Counted from the stretch's first letter, positions 45,666 through 55,433 are shown. The stretch is 64,000 bases of DNA from Leucobacter sp. cx-328 (GCF_014530035.1 NZ_JACVMX010000009.1:1-64000), one strand, 5' to 3'. Translations and numbers: made by a program. The notes: a model not told the origin generated them from the letters alone.

Positions 45666-48600
45666 GTGTCAGATAAAGACGGGTTTGTTCATCTCCACGT
45701 GCATAGCGAGTATTCGATGCTCGATGGTGCGGCGCGAGTCGGACAACTCATGGACGCGGTCGAGGCACAGGGTATGCCCGCCGTCGCGGTCACTGACCAC
45801 GGCAACATGTTTGGTGCGTTCGACTTCTGGCGGCAGGCCAAGGATCACGGTCTCAACCCGATTATCGGTATTGAGGCATATCTCACGCCGGGTACGCATC
45901 GAACCGATCGCACCCGTGTGCGCTGGGGCAACGGTGGCGGCGACGATGTCTCTGGTGCTGGCGCGTATACCCACATGACGATGCTGTCGGAGACCACGCA
46001 GGGCATGCACAATTTGTTCCGGCTGTCATCGCGCGCGTCGATGGAGGGTTACTACTTCAAGCCTCGCATGGACCGTGAGCTGTTGCAGACGTACGGTAAG
46101 GGCCTCATCACGACCACCGGCTGCCCCTCCGGTGAGATTCAGACGCGACTGCGCCTCGGTCAGTACGACGAAGCGCGCAAGGCTGCTGGTGAGTTCCAGG
46201 ACATCTTTGGCAAAGAGAACTTCTTCTGCGAGATCATGGATCACGGCCTCGATATCGAGCGCCGCGTGCAGAACGATCTCATGCGTCTCTCGAAGGACCT
46301 CGCCATCCCGCTCGTCGCGACGAACGACTTGCACTACGTGCACGAGGCCGACGCTGAGGCGCACTCGGCACTGCTCTGTGTGCAGTCAGGCTCGAGGCTG
46401 GACGATCCAAACCGTTTCAAGTTTGACGGCTCGGGCTACTACCTGAAGAGTGCCGCCGAGATGCGCCACATTTTCCGGGATCATCCTGAGGCCTGTGACA
46501 ACACGCTGCTCATCGCCGAACGTTGCAACGTTGAATTCAACACCAAGGCCAACTACATGCCGGTCTACCCCGTTCCTGCGGGGGAGAGCGAGGACAGCTG
46601 GTTCGTGAAGGAAGTGGAAGACGGACTCCACTACCGCTACCCGGCCGGCATCCCCGATGATGTGCGTAAGCAGGCGGAGTACGAAATCGGCGTCATCACG
46701 CAGATGGGCTTCCCCGGCTACTTCCTCGTCGTCGCTGACTTCATCAACTGGTCGAAGAAAAACGGTATCCGCGTGGGTCCCGGACGCGGTTCGGGCGCAG
46801 GTTCGATGGTGGCGTATGCAATGCGTATTACCGACCTTGACCCGCTGCAGCACGGCCTGATCTTCGAGCGCTTCCTCAACCCCGATCGTGTGTCGATGCC
46901 TGACTTCGATGTCGACTTCGATGATCGCCGCCGTGGCGAGGTCATTAAGTATGTGACTGAAAAGTACGGCGACGAGCGCGTGGCACAGATTGTGACCTAC
47001 GGCACCATTAAGTCGAAGCAGGCGCTGAAGGATGCGTCTCGCGTGCTCGGCTTCCCGTTCGGCATGGGTGAGAAGCTCACCAAGGCGATGCCGCCTGCCG
47101 TCATGGCGAAGGACATCCCGCTCTCTGGCATTACTGATCCGAAACACCCGCGGTACAAGGAAGCGTCTGAGTTCCGCGCGGTGATCGATGTCGATCCTGA
47201 GGCGAAGCAGGTCTACGAAACCGCGCTCGGCCTCGAAGGTCTGAAGCGCCAGTGGGGTGTGCACGCGGCAGGCGTGATCATGTCGAGCGATCCGCTCATC
47301 GACATCATCCCGCTGCAGAAGCGTGAGCAGGACGGTCAGATCGTCACGCAGTTCGACTACCCGACCTGCGAGGGCCTCGGCCTCATCAAGATGGACTTCT
47401 TGGGCCTGCGAAACTTGACGATCATCTCGGACGCGCTCGAGAACATTCGGCTGAACCGTGGCGAGGAGCTTGACCTCGAACACCTCGAGCTTGATGACCA
47501 TGCGTCATATGAGTTGCTTGCCCGTGGCGATACGCTCGGTGTCTTCCAACTCGATGGCGGTCCGATGCGTGGCCTGCTGCGCCTCATGAAGCCGGATAAC
47601 TTTGAAGATATTTCGGCAGTCCTCGCGCTATACCGTCCGGGCCCGATGGGTGCCGATTCGCACACCAACTACGCCCTGCGTAAGAACGGTCTGCAGCCGA
47701 TCACTCCGATTCACCCGGAGCTAGAAGAGCCGCTCAAAGACATTCTCTCGACGACCTACGGCCTGATCATTTATCAGGAGCAGGTGATGTCAATCGCGCA
47801 GCGAGTGGCTGGCTTCTCGCTCGGCCAAGCAGATATCTTGCGTCGCGCGATGGGTAAAAAGAAGAAGTCAGAGCTGGATAAGCAGTACGCGGGCTTTGCC
47901 GGCGGCATGAAGGAACGTGGCTTCTCTGAGGCTGCCATCAAATCGTTGTGGGACATTCTGCTTCCATTCTCGGACTACGCGTTCAACAAGGCACACTCCG
48001 CAGCGTATGGCGTCGTGAGCTACTGGACGGCATACCTGAAAGCGCACTACCCGGCCGAGTACATGGCTGCGCTGCTGACCAGCGTCGGCGATTCCAAAGA
48101 CAAGCTCGCGTTGTACCTCAACGAGTGCCGCCGTATGGGTATCAACGTGCTGCCGCCAGCGGTCAACGAGTCGTTCTCGAACTTCTCGGCAGTTGGCGAT
48201 GACATTCGCTTCGGCCTTGGCGCGATTCGCAACGTGGGTACAAACGTCGTGGAGGCGATCCGCGAGGGGCGTGAAGCCAACGGACGCTTTGAATCGTTCC
48301 ATGACTTCTTGAAGAAGGTGGCAGTCGCCGCGTTGAATAAGCGAACGGTGGAGTCGCTCATCAAGGCAGGTGCGCTCGACAACATGGGCGGCACGCGCCG
48401 CGCACTGCTTGAGATTCACGAGACTGCAGTTGAAAGCGCGGTCAAGGACAAGCGTGACGCCGAGATGGGCAACGTCGGCTTCGACTTCGACAGCCTGTTC
48501 GCTGAGGTTGCTGAAGACACGGGTGCTGCGCCAGTCTCCACGATCCCTGATCGCCCAGAGTGGACGAAAAAGGACAAGCTCGCATTTGAGCGCGAAATGC

Positions 48601-49235
48601 TCGGTCTGTACGTCTCGGACCACCCGCTGCGCGGCCTTGAGACGGCTCTCGCGAAGGAATCCTCGACCAACGTCGAGCACGCCACCAACCCCGATGCAAA
48701 CATGGACGGCGAAACCGTCGTGCTTGCGGGGCTCCTGACGAGCGTGCAGCATCGCACCGCAAAGTCGGGCAACCTTTACGGCATGGTGACGCTCGAAGAT
48801 TTTACCGGCGAGATTCAAGCGCTCTTCATGGGTAAGTCTTACCAGGAGTTCGGCCACATGCTCGTGCCAGACTCGATTGTTGCGTTGCGAGGAAAGCTCA
48901 ATTCTCGCGATGATGGCATGTCCATGCATGCGTATGGCGTGCGTCCGGTTGATGCAGTTGTGCAGGACGACTCGCAAATGCTCACGATTTCAATGCTTGA
49001 TACCCGTGCGACGGAGCGTGTCATGGACGAACTCCGCAACACGTTGAAGCGTCACTCCGGAGACAGCGAGGTGCGGATGCACCTCGCAACCTCGCACGCG
49101 ATTCGTGTATTTGAGCTGCCAATGAAGGTGCGCGTGAGTACTGAGCTGTTTGGTGAGCTCAAGGGGATCCTTGGACCGCGCTGCTTGTCTCCTATTGAAG
49201 AGCTTGTGGGTGGCGGCGAGCGGAGTAGCCTGTAA
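45666..49235 (+). CDS. dnaE: DNA polymerase III alpha subunit
   Basis: 1189-residue C-family replicative polymerase. N-terminal PHP domain (FVHLHVHSEYSMLDG at 7-21), palm with the catalytic acids in MPDFDVDFDD near 412-421, then tandem helix-hairpin-helix and OB domains (about 1000-1090) to the C-terminus. Length and order match actinobacterial DnaE1. GTG at 45666 with AAAGGGG upstream; TACCCT near 45632 may be its -10. Confidence 0.97.
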   Translation: MSDKDGFVHLHVHSEYSMLDGAARVGQLMDAVEAQGMPAVAVTDHGNMFGAFDFWRQAKDHGLNPIIGIEAYLTPGTHRTDRTRVRWGNGGGDDVSGAGAYTHMTMLSETTQGMHNLFRLSSRASMEGYYFKPRMDRELLQTYGKGLITTTGCPSGEIQTRLRLGQYDEARKAAGEFQDIFGKENFFCEIMDHGLDIERRVQNDLMRLSKDLAIPLVATNDLHYVHEADAEAHSALLCVQSGSRLDDPNRFKFDGSGYYLKSAAEMRHIFRDHPEACDNTLLIAERCNVEFNTKANYMPVYPVPAGESEDSWFVKEVEDGLHYRYPAGIPDDVRKQAEYEIGVITQMGFPGYFLVVADFINWSKKNGIRVGPGRGSGAGSMVAYAMRITDLDPLQHGLIFERFLNPDRVSMPDFDVDFDDRRRGEVIKYVTEKYGDERVAQIVTYGTIKSKQALKDASRVLGFPFGMGEKLTKAMPPAVMAKDIPLSGITDPKHPRYKEASEFRAVIDVDPEAKQVYETALGLEGLKRQWGVHAAGVIMSSDPLIDIIPLQKREQDGQIVTQFDYPTCEGLGLIKMDFLGLRNLTIISDALENIRLNRGEELDLEHLELDDHASYELLARGDTLGVFQLDGGPMRGLLRLMKPDNFEDISAVLALYRPGPMGADSHTNYALRKNGLQPITPIHPELEEPLKDILSTTYGLIIYQEQVMSIAQRVAGFSLGQADILRRAMGKKKKSELDKQYAGFAGGMKERGFSEAAIKSLWDILLPFSDYAFNKAHSAAYGVVSYWTAYLKAHYPAEYMAALLTSVGDSKDKLALYLNECRRMGINVLPPAVNESFSNFSAVGDDIRFGLGAIRNVGTNVVEAIREGREANGRFESFHDFLKKVAVAALNKRTVESLIKAGALDNMGGTRRALLEIHETAVESAVKDKRDAEMGNVGFDFDSLFAEVAEDTGAAPVSTIPDRPEWTKKDKLAFEREMLGLYVSDHPLRGLETALAKESSTNVEHATNPDANMDGETVVLAGLLTSVQHRTAKSGNLYGMVTLEDFTGEIQALFMGKSYQEFGHMLVPDSIVALRGKLNSRDDGMSMHAYGVRPVDAVVQDDSQMLTISMLDTRATERVMDELRNTLKRHSGDSEVRMHLATSHAIRVFELPMKVRVSTELFGELKGILGPRCLSPIEELVGGGERSSL
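49226..49231 (+). promoter_or_regulatory. Possible leaderless promoter of nadE
   Basis: TAGCCT lies exactly six bases before the nadE ATG, inside the last codons of dnaE, and there is no Shine-Dalgarno at normal spacing. It may allow nadE transcription independent of dnaE. Confidence 0.35.
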
Positions 49236-49237
49236 CC

Positions 49238-50071
49238 ATGCGTGCGATGCAACAACCCATCATCACTGCCCTCGGTGTGCAAGCCGAGATTGATGCTTCG
49301 GCTGAGATTGAAGCGCGGATCGCGTTCCTCGCTGATTACCTCGGCTCAGTGCCCGGTATCGGTGGCTACGTCCTGGGAATTTCCGGTGGTCAAGACTCCT
49401 CTCTTGCTGGCAGGCTCGTGCAGCTGGCTGTCGAACGCGTGCGAGCAGCAGGTCAGGATGTGCAGTTCATCGCCGTGCGCTTGCCCTATGGCGTACAGCA
49501 CGACGAAGCCGATGCTCAGCTCGCGCTCGAATTCGTCAGCGCAGATCGCGTACTGACGGTAAACGTCGCGCCCGCTGTGGACGCAATGGTGAATGAGCTT
49601 GTTGCTACCACGGGGGAGCCCGTGACTGACTTCAACAAGGGCAATATCAAGGCGCGAGCCAGGATGGTCGCACAGTATGGCATTGCTGGTGACCGTCGCA
49701 TGCTCGTAGTCGGTACCGACCACGCCGCGGAGGCGGTGACCGGCTTCTATACGAAGTTCGGTGACGGTGCCGCCGACGTGACGCCGCTTGCTGGTCTGAA
49801 TAAGCGGCAGGGTGCTGCCATGCTCGAAGTATTGGAAGCGCCGCATCGCCTATGGGAGAAGATTCCCACTGCGGATTTGCTCGACGGGAACCCCGGGCAG
49901 ACCGACGAGGACAACCTGGGCGTCTCATACGCACATATTGATGACTACCTGGAGGGTCGTGAGATCCCTGACGCTGCTGCCGAACGGATCGAACACCTGT
50001 ATCGCGTGAGTGAACACAAGCGTCGGATGCCAGTGGCCCCCATTGACACCTTCTGGAGGAACGCACGATGA
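49238..50071 (+). CDS. nadE: NH3-dependent NAD+ synthetase
   Basis: 277-residue adenine-nucleotide alpha-hydrolase-type enzyme making NAD+ from nicotinate adenine dinucleotide with ammonia. P-loop LGISGGQDSSLAGRL near 46-60; VGTDHAAEAVTGFYTKFGDG near 159-178; GNPGQTDEDNLG near 217-228. No glutaminase domain, unlike the long mycobacterial NadE. ATG at 49238; overlaps msrA by 4 bases. Confidence 0.93.
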   Translation: MRAMQQPIITALGVQAEIDASAEIEARIAFLADYLGSVPGIGGYVLGISGGQDSSLAGRLVQLAVERVRAAGQDVQFIAVRLPYGVQHDEADAQLALEFVSADRVLTVNVAPAVDAMVNELVATTGEPVTDFNKGNIKARARMVAQYGIAGDRRMLVVGTDHAAEAVTGFYTKFGDGAADVTPLAGLNKRQGAAMLEVLEAPHRLWEKIPTADLLDGNPGQTDEDNLGVSYAHIDDYLEGREIPDAAAERIEHLYRVSEHKRRMPVAPIDTFWRNAR

Positions 50072-50601
50072 GTAACGTACAAACCTGGGTGGTTGCGGGC
50101 GGCTGCTTCTGGTGCCTCGATGCTGCATACCGTGCGCTGCGTGGCGTGCAGGAAGTGGAATCGGGATACACAGGCGGTACAACGCCAAATCCCACGTACC
50201 CTGCCGTTTGCACGGGGCAAACCGGCCACGCAGAGGCGGTCCGTGTCACCTTTGATGCGGACGTGATCCCGGAAGATGTCATCCTCGATGCGTTCTTTAC
50301 GATGCATGACCCGACACAGCTGAACCGCCAGGGCAACGATGTTGGCACGCAGTACCGTTCAGCGCTGTTCGTCGCAGACGAGCATCAGCGCGAGGCTGCA
50401 CTCGCCGCCCTGAGCCGCGCAGACGAGATCTGGCCCGGAGACGTAGTCACCCAGCTCAATGAGCTCGGTGAGTGGCACCGCGCCGAGGAATCTCACCAGG
50501 ACTTCTTCGCGAAGAACCCCACACAGGGATATTGCATGGCGGTCGCCGTGCCGAAGGTGAACAAAGTGCGCGCTCGATTTACTGAGTACCTGCGGGACTA
50601 A
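50068..50601 (+). CDS. msrA: Peptide-methionine (S)-S-oxide reductase
   Basis: 177-residue MsrA repairing oxidised methionine. Catalytic GGCFWC near residues 12-17, then YTGGTTPNPTY near 35-45, HDPTQLNRQGNDVGTQYRSA near 79-98. Translationally coupled to nadE (ATGA overlap). Confidence 0.94.
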   Translation: MSNVQTWVVAGGCFWCLDAAYRALRGVQEVESGYTGGTTPNPTYPAVCTGQTGHAEAVRVTFDADVIPEDVILDAFFTMHDPTQLNRQGNDVGTQYRSALFVADEHQREAALAALSRADEIWPGDVVTQLNELGEWHRAEESHQDFFAKNPTQGYCMAVAVPKVNKVRARFTEYLRD

Positions 50602-50621
50602 CTCAGACGGATTCACTGTCT

Positions 50622-50662
50622 GGCTGTGCCCCGTGCTGCGTTCACTTGCACGGGGCACAGCC
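50622..50662. terminator. Hairpin between convergent msrA and ssb
   Basis: 15-bp inverted repeat GGCTGTGCCCCGTGC (50622-50636) and its complement (50648-50662) with an 11-base loop. No T-run follows; position suggests a shared terminator. Confidence 0.65.
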
Positions 50663-50690
50663 GTACCTGCCGCGGGGGAGCGGCATCTGC

Positions 50691-51212
50691 TCAGAACGGA
50701 GCCGTAGCCAGCTCCCTGGTCTCTGAAGGGCTGAGTTCAGACGAGCGAGCGGGGGCGTCCTTCACCGCTGGCGCCTGATTCGCAGTGACAGCTGCTTCGT
50801 GAGTTGGCGTGTCAGCTGCCCCGCCGTCGATGGCGTTAGTTTCAGCCTCGCCGTCGAGTGGGCGCCTGTTGAATCGTGACGTGCCCCACAGCAGGTCGTG
50901 CCCCGCAGAATCAGCGTCGATCTCCACCGAGGTGCCTGACTTCTCTTCGTTCTCCCACTGCCGAATGCGGAGTCGCCCTTTCACCATGACACGTTCCCCC
51001 TTTGCAAATGATTCCCGTGCGTGGGCGGCAAGACGACGGAACAAATGAATCGTGTACCAGTTCGTATCGGCATCCACCCACTTGTTCTCTTCACGGTCGA
51101 ACCTGCGATCGGTGCTCGCCAATCGAAATGAACAGAACTCAGTTCCATTGGCAGAACGGTGAAAGCGCGGCACCGTTGCGATCTGGCCGACGACGGTGAG
51201 TGTTTGAGACAA
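50691..51212 (-). CDS. ssb: Second-type single-stranded DNA-binding protein
   Basis: 173-residue SSB-like protein with an N-terminal OB fold (about 1-110): LTVVGQIATVPRF, GTEFCSFRLAST, NWYTIHLFRRLAAHA. The C-terminal third is low in order and ends ELATAPF, which keeps the final Pro-Phe but not the acidic tip of canonical SSB. It is therefore likely a paralogue such as SsbB rather than the main replication SSB, which normally lies by rpsF. The start is TTG at 51212 with GAGGAA upstream. A frame 46 codons longer has no conservation and would overlap the next promoter. Confidence 0.83.
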   Translation of the reverse strand: MSQTLTVVGQIATVPRFHRSANGTEFCSFRLASTDRRFDREENKWVDADTNWYTIHLFRRLAAHARESFAKGERVMVKGRLRIRQWENEEKSGTSVEIDADSAGHDLLWGTSRFNRRPLDGEAETNAIDGGAADTPTHEAAVTANQAPAVKDAPARSSELSPSETRELATAPF

Positions 51213-51369
51213 GGGGGTTCCTCGTTTCAATTCGGGAGGTGCTGGGAAAGCCAGCATCGCGTCAACGTGCCACCGGTAGCAGGCAATCGGGGAGATTGTG
51301 GAGAGATCCGCGCCCCTGAGCGGAAATGACTTCTGTGAACAACACTGCATTCGCAGGGAAGCACCTCAT

Positions 51370-51873
51370 ATGATGGGTCGCGTGAAGACTTCAAACCGCG
51401 CGAAGATGATCCGCCGCACCGGAGCAGGCATAGTTGCCGCGCTCGCCGCAGTCACACTCAGCTCCTGTGCGTTGCTCGCCGGCCCGGTACCCAACACGCC
51501 TGAGCGTGAAACGGTGCCTGTGCCCGAGGTTGCCCCTGAACTGGTGCCCGATGGTACCGCGGAGGAGAATCTGCCGTACTTCACTGAAGTGCTGCGCGGC
51601 TTTTCCGAAGGCGCTGAGGAAGTTCGCGGTCAGCAGGTCTCCACAGCGGTCATTAACGCGGGATTCCCGCGCGAAAACATGCAGGTATCGTTCGACAAGA
51701 CGAAGACCGACCTCGTAGCCGACGCGATCTACGTGTCGGTGAAGATCGATGACTCATGCCTCCTGGGGCAGGTCATGACCGAAGATCGCACGTTCGTTAC
51801 GCGTGTTGACCCCGCACTCGGCCCGAACAATGACATTTGCCTAATTGGCCAGACTCGCGTAATCGATTGGTAG
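51370..51873 (+). CDS. Predicted lipoprotein
   Basis: 167-residue secreted protein with a basic N-terminus, hydrophobic stretch and lipobox LSSC (cysteine at residue 33 from ATG 51370). The mature part has a Pro/Glu-rich linker (about 38-62), then a small conserved domain with a C-terminal cysteine pair (DDSC and DICL). It resembles an actinobacterial DUF of unknown function. AGGGAAG at 51354-51360 supports ATG 51370; ATG 51373 and GTG 51385 are close alternatives. Confidence 0.78.
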   Translation: MMGRVKTSNRAKMIRRTGAGIVAALAAVTLSSCALLAGPVPNTPERETVPVPEVAPELVPDGTAEENLPYFTEVLRGFSEGAEEVRGQQVSTAVINAGFPRENMQVSFDKTKTDLVADAIYVSVKIDDSCLLGQVMTEDRTFVTRVDPALGPNNDICLIGQTRVIDW

Positions 51874-51876
51874 GCT
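51871..51876 (+). promoter_or_regulatory. Possible leaderless or short-leader promoter of ettA
   Basis: TAGGCT overlaps the stop codon of the lipoprotein gene and lies eight bases before the ettA ATG. There is no purine-rich Shine-Dalgarno in between. Confidence 0.4.
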
Positions 51877-51884
51877 TGTGAACC

Positions 51885-53564
51885 ATGGCTGAGTACATTT
51901 ACCAGATGGTCCGCGCGCGCAAAGCGGTCGGCGAAAAGCTCATTCTCGATGACGTGACGATGTCGTTCCTGCCCGGCGCGAAGATCGGTATGGTCGGCCC
52001 GAACGGTGCCGGTAAGTCGACGATTTTGAAAATCATGGCCGGGCTTGACACTCCCTCGAATGGTGAAGCAATGCTCACCCCGGGGTACACGGTCGGCATC
52101 CTCATGCAGGAGCCCGAGCTTGATGAGACGAAGACCGTTCTGGAGAACATCCAGGACGGCATCGCGATCAAGGCAAAGGTTGACCGTTTCAACGAGATCT
52201 CGGCGCTCATGGCTGAGCCTGACGCTGACTTCGATGCGCTCCTCGCTGAGATGGGCACGCTGCAGGAAGAGATCGACGCTGCTGACGGCTGGGATCTTGA
52301 CAACCAGCTTGCACAGGCAATGGACGCACTGCGTACCCCGCCTGCTGAGGCGTCGGTTTCGAATCTCTCGGGCGGTGAGAAGCGTCGCGTCGCACTGACC
52401 AAGCTTCTCCTCCAGAAGCCCGACCTGCTCCTCCTCGATGAGCCTACGAACCACCTTGACGCTGAGAGTGTGCTCTGGCTTGAGCAGCACCTGCAGAAGT
52501 ACCCCGGCGCAGTCATCGCGATTACGCACGACCGGTACTTCCTCGACAACGTTGCTGAGTGGATCGCAGAGGTCGACCGCGGTCGTCTCTACCCCTACGA
52601 GGGCAACTACTCGACTTACCTGGAGAAGAAGGCTGAGCGTCTTGATATCCAGGGTAAGAAGGACGCAAAGCTTGCAAAGCGCCTGAAGGAAGAGCTTGAG
52701 TGGGTTCGCTCGAGCGCAAAGGGTCGCCAGACCAAGTCGAAGGCACGTCTTGCTCGTTACGAGGAGATGGCGGCAGAGGCTGAGCGCACCAGGAAACTCG
52801 ACTTCGAAGAGATCCAGATCCCCGTTGGCCCCCGCCTCGGCAACGTGGTCATTGAGGCAAAAGACCTCGTCAAGGGCTTCGACGGCCGCACCCTCATCGA
52901 TGGACTGTCGTTCAGCCTGCCGCCGAACGGTATCGTCGGCGTCATCGGCCCGAACGGTGTGGGTAAGACCACGCTCTTCAAGACCATCGTCGGCCTTGAA
53001 CCCCTCGACGGCGGCGAGCTGAAGATCGGCGAGACCGTTCAGATCAGCTACGTCGATCAGAACCGTGCAAACATCGACCCCGAGAAGAACCTCTGGGAAG
53101 TTGTGTCGGACGGACTCGACATCATCACTGTTGGCAAGACCGAGATCCCGTCGCGTGCATACGTGTCGAAGTTCGGCTTCAAGGGACCGGACCAGCAGAA
53201 GAAGGCTGGCGTGCTCTCGGGTGGTGAGCGCAACCGTCTGAACCTCGCGCTCACGCTGAAGCAGGGTGGCAACCTCCTGCTCCTCGATGAGCCGACGAAC
53301 GACCTCGACGTTGAGACCCTGCAGTCGCTTGAGAACGCGCTGCTCGAGTTCCCCGGCTGTGCAGTAGTCATTACGCACGACCGTTGGTTCCTCGATCGCA
53401 TCGCGACGCACATTCTCGCGTACGAAGGCACCGAAGAGAACCCGTCTGACTGGTACTGGTTCGAGGGTAACTTCGAGGCGTACGAGGCAAACAAGGTAGA
53501 GCGCCTCGGCGCAGACGCTGCAAAGCCCTCGCGCAGCCACTACCGCAAGCTGACCCGCGACTAA
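51885..53564 (+). CDS. ettA: Energy-dependent translational throttle EttA (ABC-F)
   Basis: 559-residue soluble protein with two ABC domains and no membrane part. Walker A GPNGAGKST (near 39-47) and GPNGVGKTT (near 357-365); signatures LSGGEKRRV and LSGGERNRL; Walker B LLLLDEPTNHLD and LLLLDEPTNDLD. The arginine-rich linker between domains fits EttA, which gates the ribosome E site by ATP/ADP level. ATG at 51885. Confidence 0.94.
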   Translation: MAEYIYQMVRARKAVGEKLILDDVTMSFLPGAKIGMVGPNGAGKSTILKIMAGLDTPSNGEAMLTPGYTVGILMQEPELDETKTVLENIQDGIAIKAKVDRFNEISALMAEPDADFDALLAEMGTLQEEIDAADGWDLDNQLAQAMDALRTPPAEASVSNLSGGEKRRVALTKLLLQKPDLLLLDEPTNHLDAESVLWLEQHLQKYPGAVIAITHDRYFLDNVAEWIAEVDRGRLYPYEGNYSTYLEKKAERLDIQGKKDAKLAKRLKEELEWVRSSAKGRQTKSKARLARYEEMAAEAERTRKLDFEEIQIPVGPRLGNVVIEAKDLVKGFDGRTLIDGLSFSLPPNGIVGVIGPNGVGKTTLFKTIVGLEPLDGGELKIGETVQISYVDQNRANIDPEKNLWEVVSDGLDIITVGKTEIPSRAYVSKFGFKGPDQQKKAGVLSGGERNRLNLALTLKQGGNLLLLDEPTNDLDVETLQSLENALLEFPGCAVVITHDRWFLDRIATHILAYEGTEENPSDWYWFEGNFEAYEANKVERLGADAAKPSRSHYRKLTRD

Positions 53565-53590
53565 TCAGCCGCACGGATTGAGCACAGAAG

Positions 53591-54055
53591 ATGGCGCGCG
53601 CGCATATCGACCTTGAACTGAGGTGGGCAGACCAAGATGCCTACGGCCACGTGAATAACGTGACCTTTGCTCGGTACCTTGAGGAAGCGCGCGTGCGCCT
53701 CTTCTGGCTTGGCTCCGGTCGGGAACAGACCGGCATGGAAAAGCATTTCCGCGGGGATACCCCCGACGGCCCCAAGATGCTTGTAGCCGGCCAGCAGATC
53801 GAATTTCTGCGAGTGCTTGAGTACTCGGAGCACCCGGTCACCATTGAGATGTGGATCGGCAAGCTCGGGGGTTCAAGCCTCGAAGTGCACTATGAGGTGC
53901 TTGATGGTGCACAGCCAGAACGCACCGTTGTAGCCCGCGCGATCACCACCGTGGTGATCGTCGACGGGCTTACCCTGCGGCCCACCCGCCTGTCCGCTGA
54001 AGGGCGCGCATCGGTGGAGCCGTGGACAGATACGCCGCTCACGCTGCGCCGATAG
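53591..54055 (+). CDS. Hotdog-fold acyl-CoA thioesterase
   Basis: 154-residue 4HBT-family thioesterase. The catalytic DQDAYGHVNNVTFARYLEEA segment lies at about 16-35, with Asp in the usual position. The acyl substrate is unknown. It follows ettA by 27 bases and probably shares its transcript. It faces tesB, another thioesterase. Confidence 0.87.
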   Translation: MARAHIDLELRWADQDAYGHVNNVTFARYLEEARVRLFWLGSGREQTGMEKHFRGDTPDGPKMLVAGQQIEFLRVLEYSEHPVTIEMWIGKLGGSSLEVHYEVLDGAQPERTVVARAITTVVIVDGLTLRPTRLSAEGRASVEPWTDTPLTLRR

Positions 54056-54099
54056 GCGAGCGGAGCGGCGTTGCCGTTTCTCCGGGCAGTGAGCTGCGT

Positions 54100-54123
54100 G
54101 CGCGCGAGTGTCACCTCGCGCGC
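54100..54123. terminator. Hairpin between the two thioesterase genes
   Basis: Perfect inverted repeat GCGCGCGAG (54100-54108) and CTCGCGCGC (54115-54123) with a six-base loop, between convergent genes. No T-run. Confidence 0.55.
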
Positions 54124-54129
54124 TCACGC

Positions 54130-55002
54130 CTAGCGCTGCGGGAGGCGGATCGTTGACTCCTGTGCGACCGTAGCCACAAGTTCACCGGCCGTGTTGTAGA
54201 AGCGGCCCTGCGTGAGGCCGCGGCCGCTGCTCGCGACGGGGGTGTCGAGCTCGTAGAGCAGCCACTCGTCGACACGGAACGGGCGGTGGAACCACACTGC
54301 GTGGTCGAGGCTTGCTGCTTTGAAACCTGGCGTCGCCCAGGGAATACCATGGCGACGCAGCACCGGCTCAATCAGCACGTAGTCACTCGCGAAGGTGAGA
54401 GCGGCAGCGTGCAACATGTCTCCGTCTGGCATCGTGTCGCGTGCGCGCATCCAGACGCGCTGGTATCCCGTCTTTTCTTCTACCTTCAACAGGGTGTCGC
54501 TCTCGACGTACCTGAAGTCGAAGGGGCGTGCGAGGATCCACGAAGCGCGACCGCTGTCAGCGAGGTGACCGTACTTCTCCCACACCGACGGCAGCTCCTC
54601 AGGGGGAGTGATGCCGGTCATGTCGTAGGGGGTCTGGTGTTCAAGGCCCTCAGATTCGATCTGAAATGATGCGATCATTGCCATGACCTCACGGCCGTCC
54701 TGATACGCCTGCACGCGACGGGTCGCAAACGAGCGGCCGTCATGCAGCGGCGTGACCTCGAAGGTCATGCGCTCATCGGCAACTCCCGGGCGCAGGAAAT
54801 AGCCGTGCATGGAGTGCACGCGGTGATCCGCGCTCGTGGTCGTGCCTGCGGCCGCGATTGCCTGGCCCATGACCTGGCCGCCGAACGCGCGTCCGTGTGG
54901 TGTGGGGAACGGTGGGCCGGTGAGGATGTCTGAACTCGTGCGGGCTCCCGCATCGACGACACTGAGCATCTCGACGAGATCTGGAACAACGAATTGCGTC
55001 AT
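54130..55002 (-). CDS. tesB: Acyl-CoA thioesterase II
   Basis: 290-residue TesB with a double hotdog fold: first half GRAFGGQVMGQAIAAAGTT near 33-51, second half with DHAVWFHRPFRVDEWLLYE and SSGRGLTQGRFYN near 262-274, which holds the catalytic Gln/Thr set. Hydrolyses medium and long acyl-CoA. ATG at 55002 with AAGGAG upstream. Confidence 0.93.
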   Translation of the reverse strand: MTQFVVPDLVEMLSVVDAGARTSSDILTGPPFPTPHGRAFGGQVMGQAIAAAGTTTSADHRVHSMHGYFLRPGVADERMTFEVTPLHDGRSFATRRVQAYQDGREVMAMIASFQIESEGLEHQTPYDMTGITPPEELPSVWEKYGHLADSGRASWILARPFDFRYVESDTLLKVEEKTGYQRVWMRARDTMPDGDMLHAAALTFASDYVLIEPVLRRHGIPWATPGFKAASLDHAVWFHRPFRVDEWLLYELDTPVASSGRGLTQGRFYNTAGELVATVAQESTIRLPQR

Positions 55003-55143
55003 GACGTTTCTCCTTGTTGCCGCGCGGTTGCTGGTGCGTGAAGCGCGAGATGTAGCCAGTTTATCGGCTGGTATGCGGGAAAGATGCGTGGCTGAAACGC
55101 AGAAGGCGAGGGTGGCGCGTCGACGTTTACGGTTTGACTCGGC

Positions 55144-55149
55144 TAGAAT
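55144..55149 (+). promoter_or_regulatory. -10 hexamer of rpoZ
   Basis: TAGAAT, five of six matches to consensus, 30 bases before the rpoZ start. A TTGACT lies just upstream but only six bases away, so it is not its -35. Confidence 0.5.
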
Positions 55150-55178
55150 GTCAAGGTCTACCAGAGGAGAGTGTCCCC

Positions 55179-55433
55179 ATGGCCAATGTGAACGGCATTA
55201 TCGACCCACCCATCGACGACCTTCTCGAGAAGGTCGATTCGAAGTACGCACTGGTGATCTTCGCCGCACAGCGTGCGCGCCAGATCAACGATTACTACTC
55301 CGATCTCCACGACGGCAACCTGTTCGACAATGTCGGACCGCTCGTTGAGTCGGCAGTTGACGACAAGCCGCTCTCGATCGCGCTGCACGAGATCGTTGAG
55401 GACAAGCTCGAGATGAAGCGTCGTTCGGCGTAA
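55179..55433 (+). CDS. rpoZ: RNA polymerase omega subunit
   Basis: 84-residue omega subunit. [20 protein letters not shown] (about 9-28), [12 protein letters not shown] (27-38) and a conserved end [18 protein letters not shown] match actinobacterial RpoZ. ATG at 55179 with AGAGGAGAG upstream. Located before metK and priA as in many relatives. Confidence 0.94.
   Translation: MANVNGIIDPPIDDLLEKVDSKYALVIFAAQRARQINDYYSDLHDGNLFDNVGPLVESAVDDKPLSIALHEIVEDKLEMKRRSA

Noticed and set aside
46386-47501. A 371-codon open frame on the - strand inside dnaE
   Set aside because: Antisense shadow of dnaE codon bias; no domain recognised.
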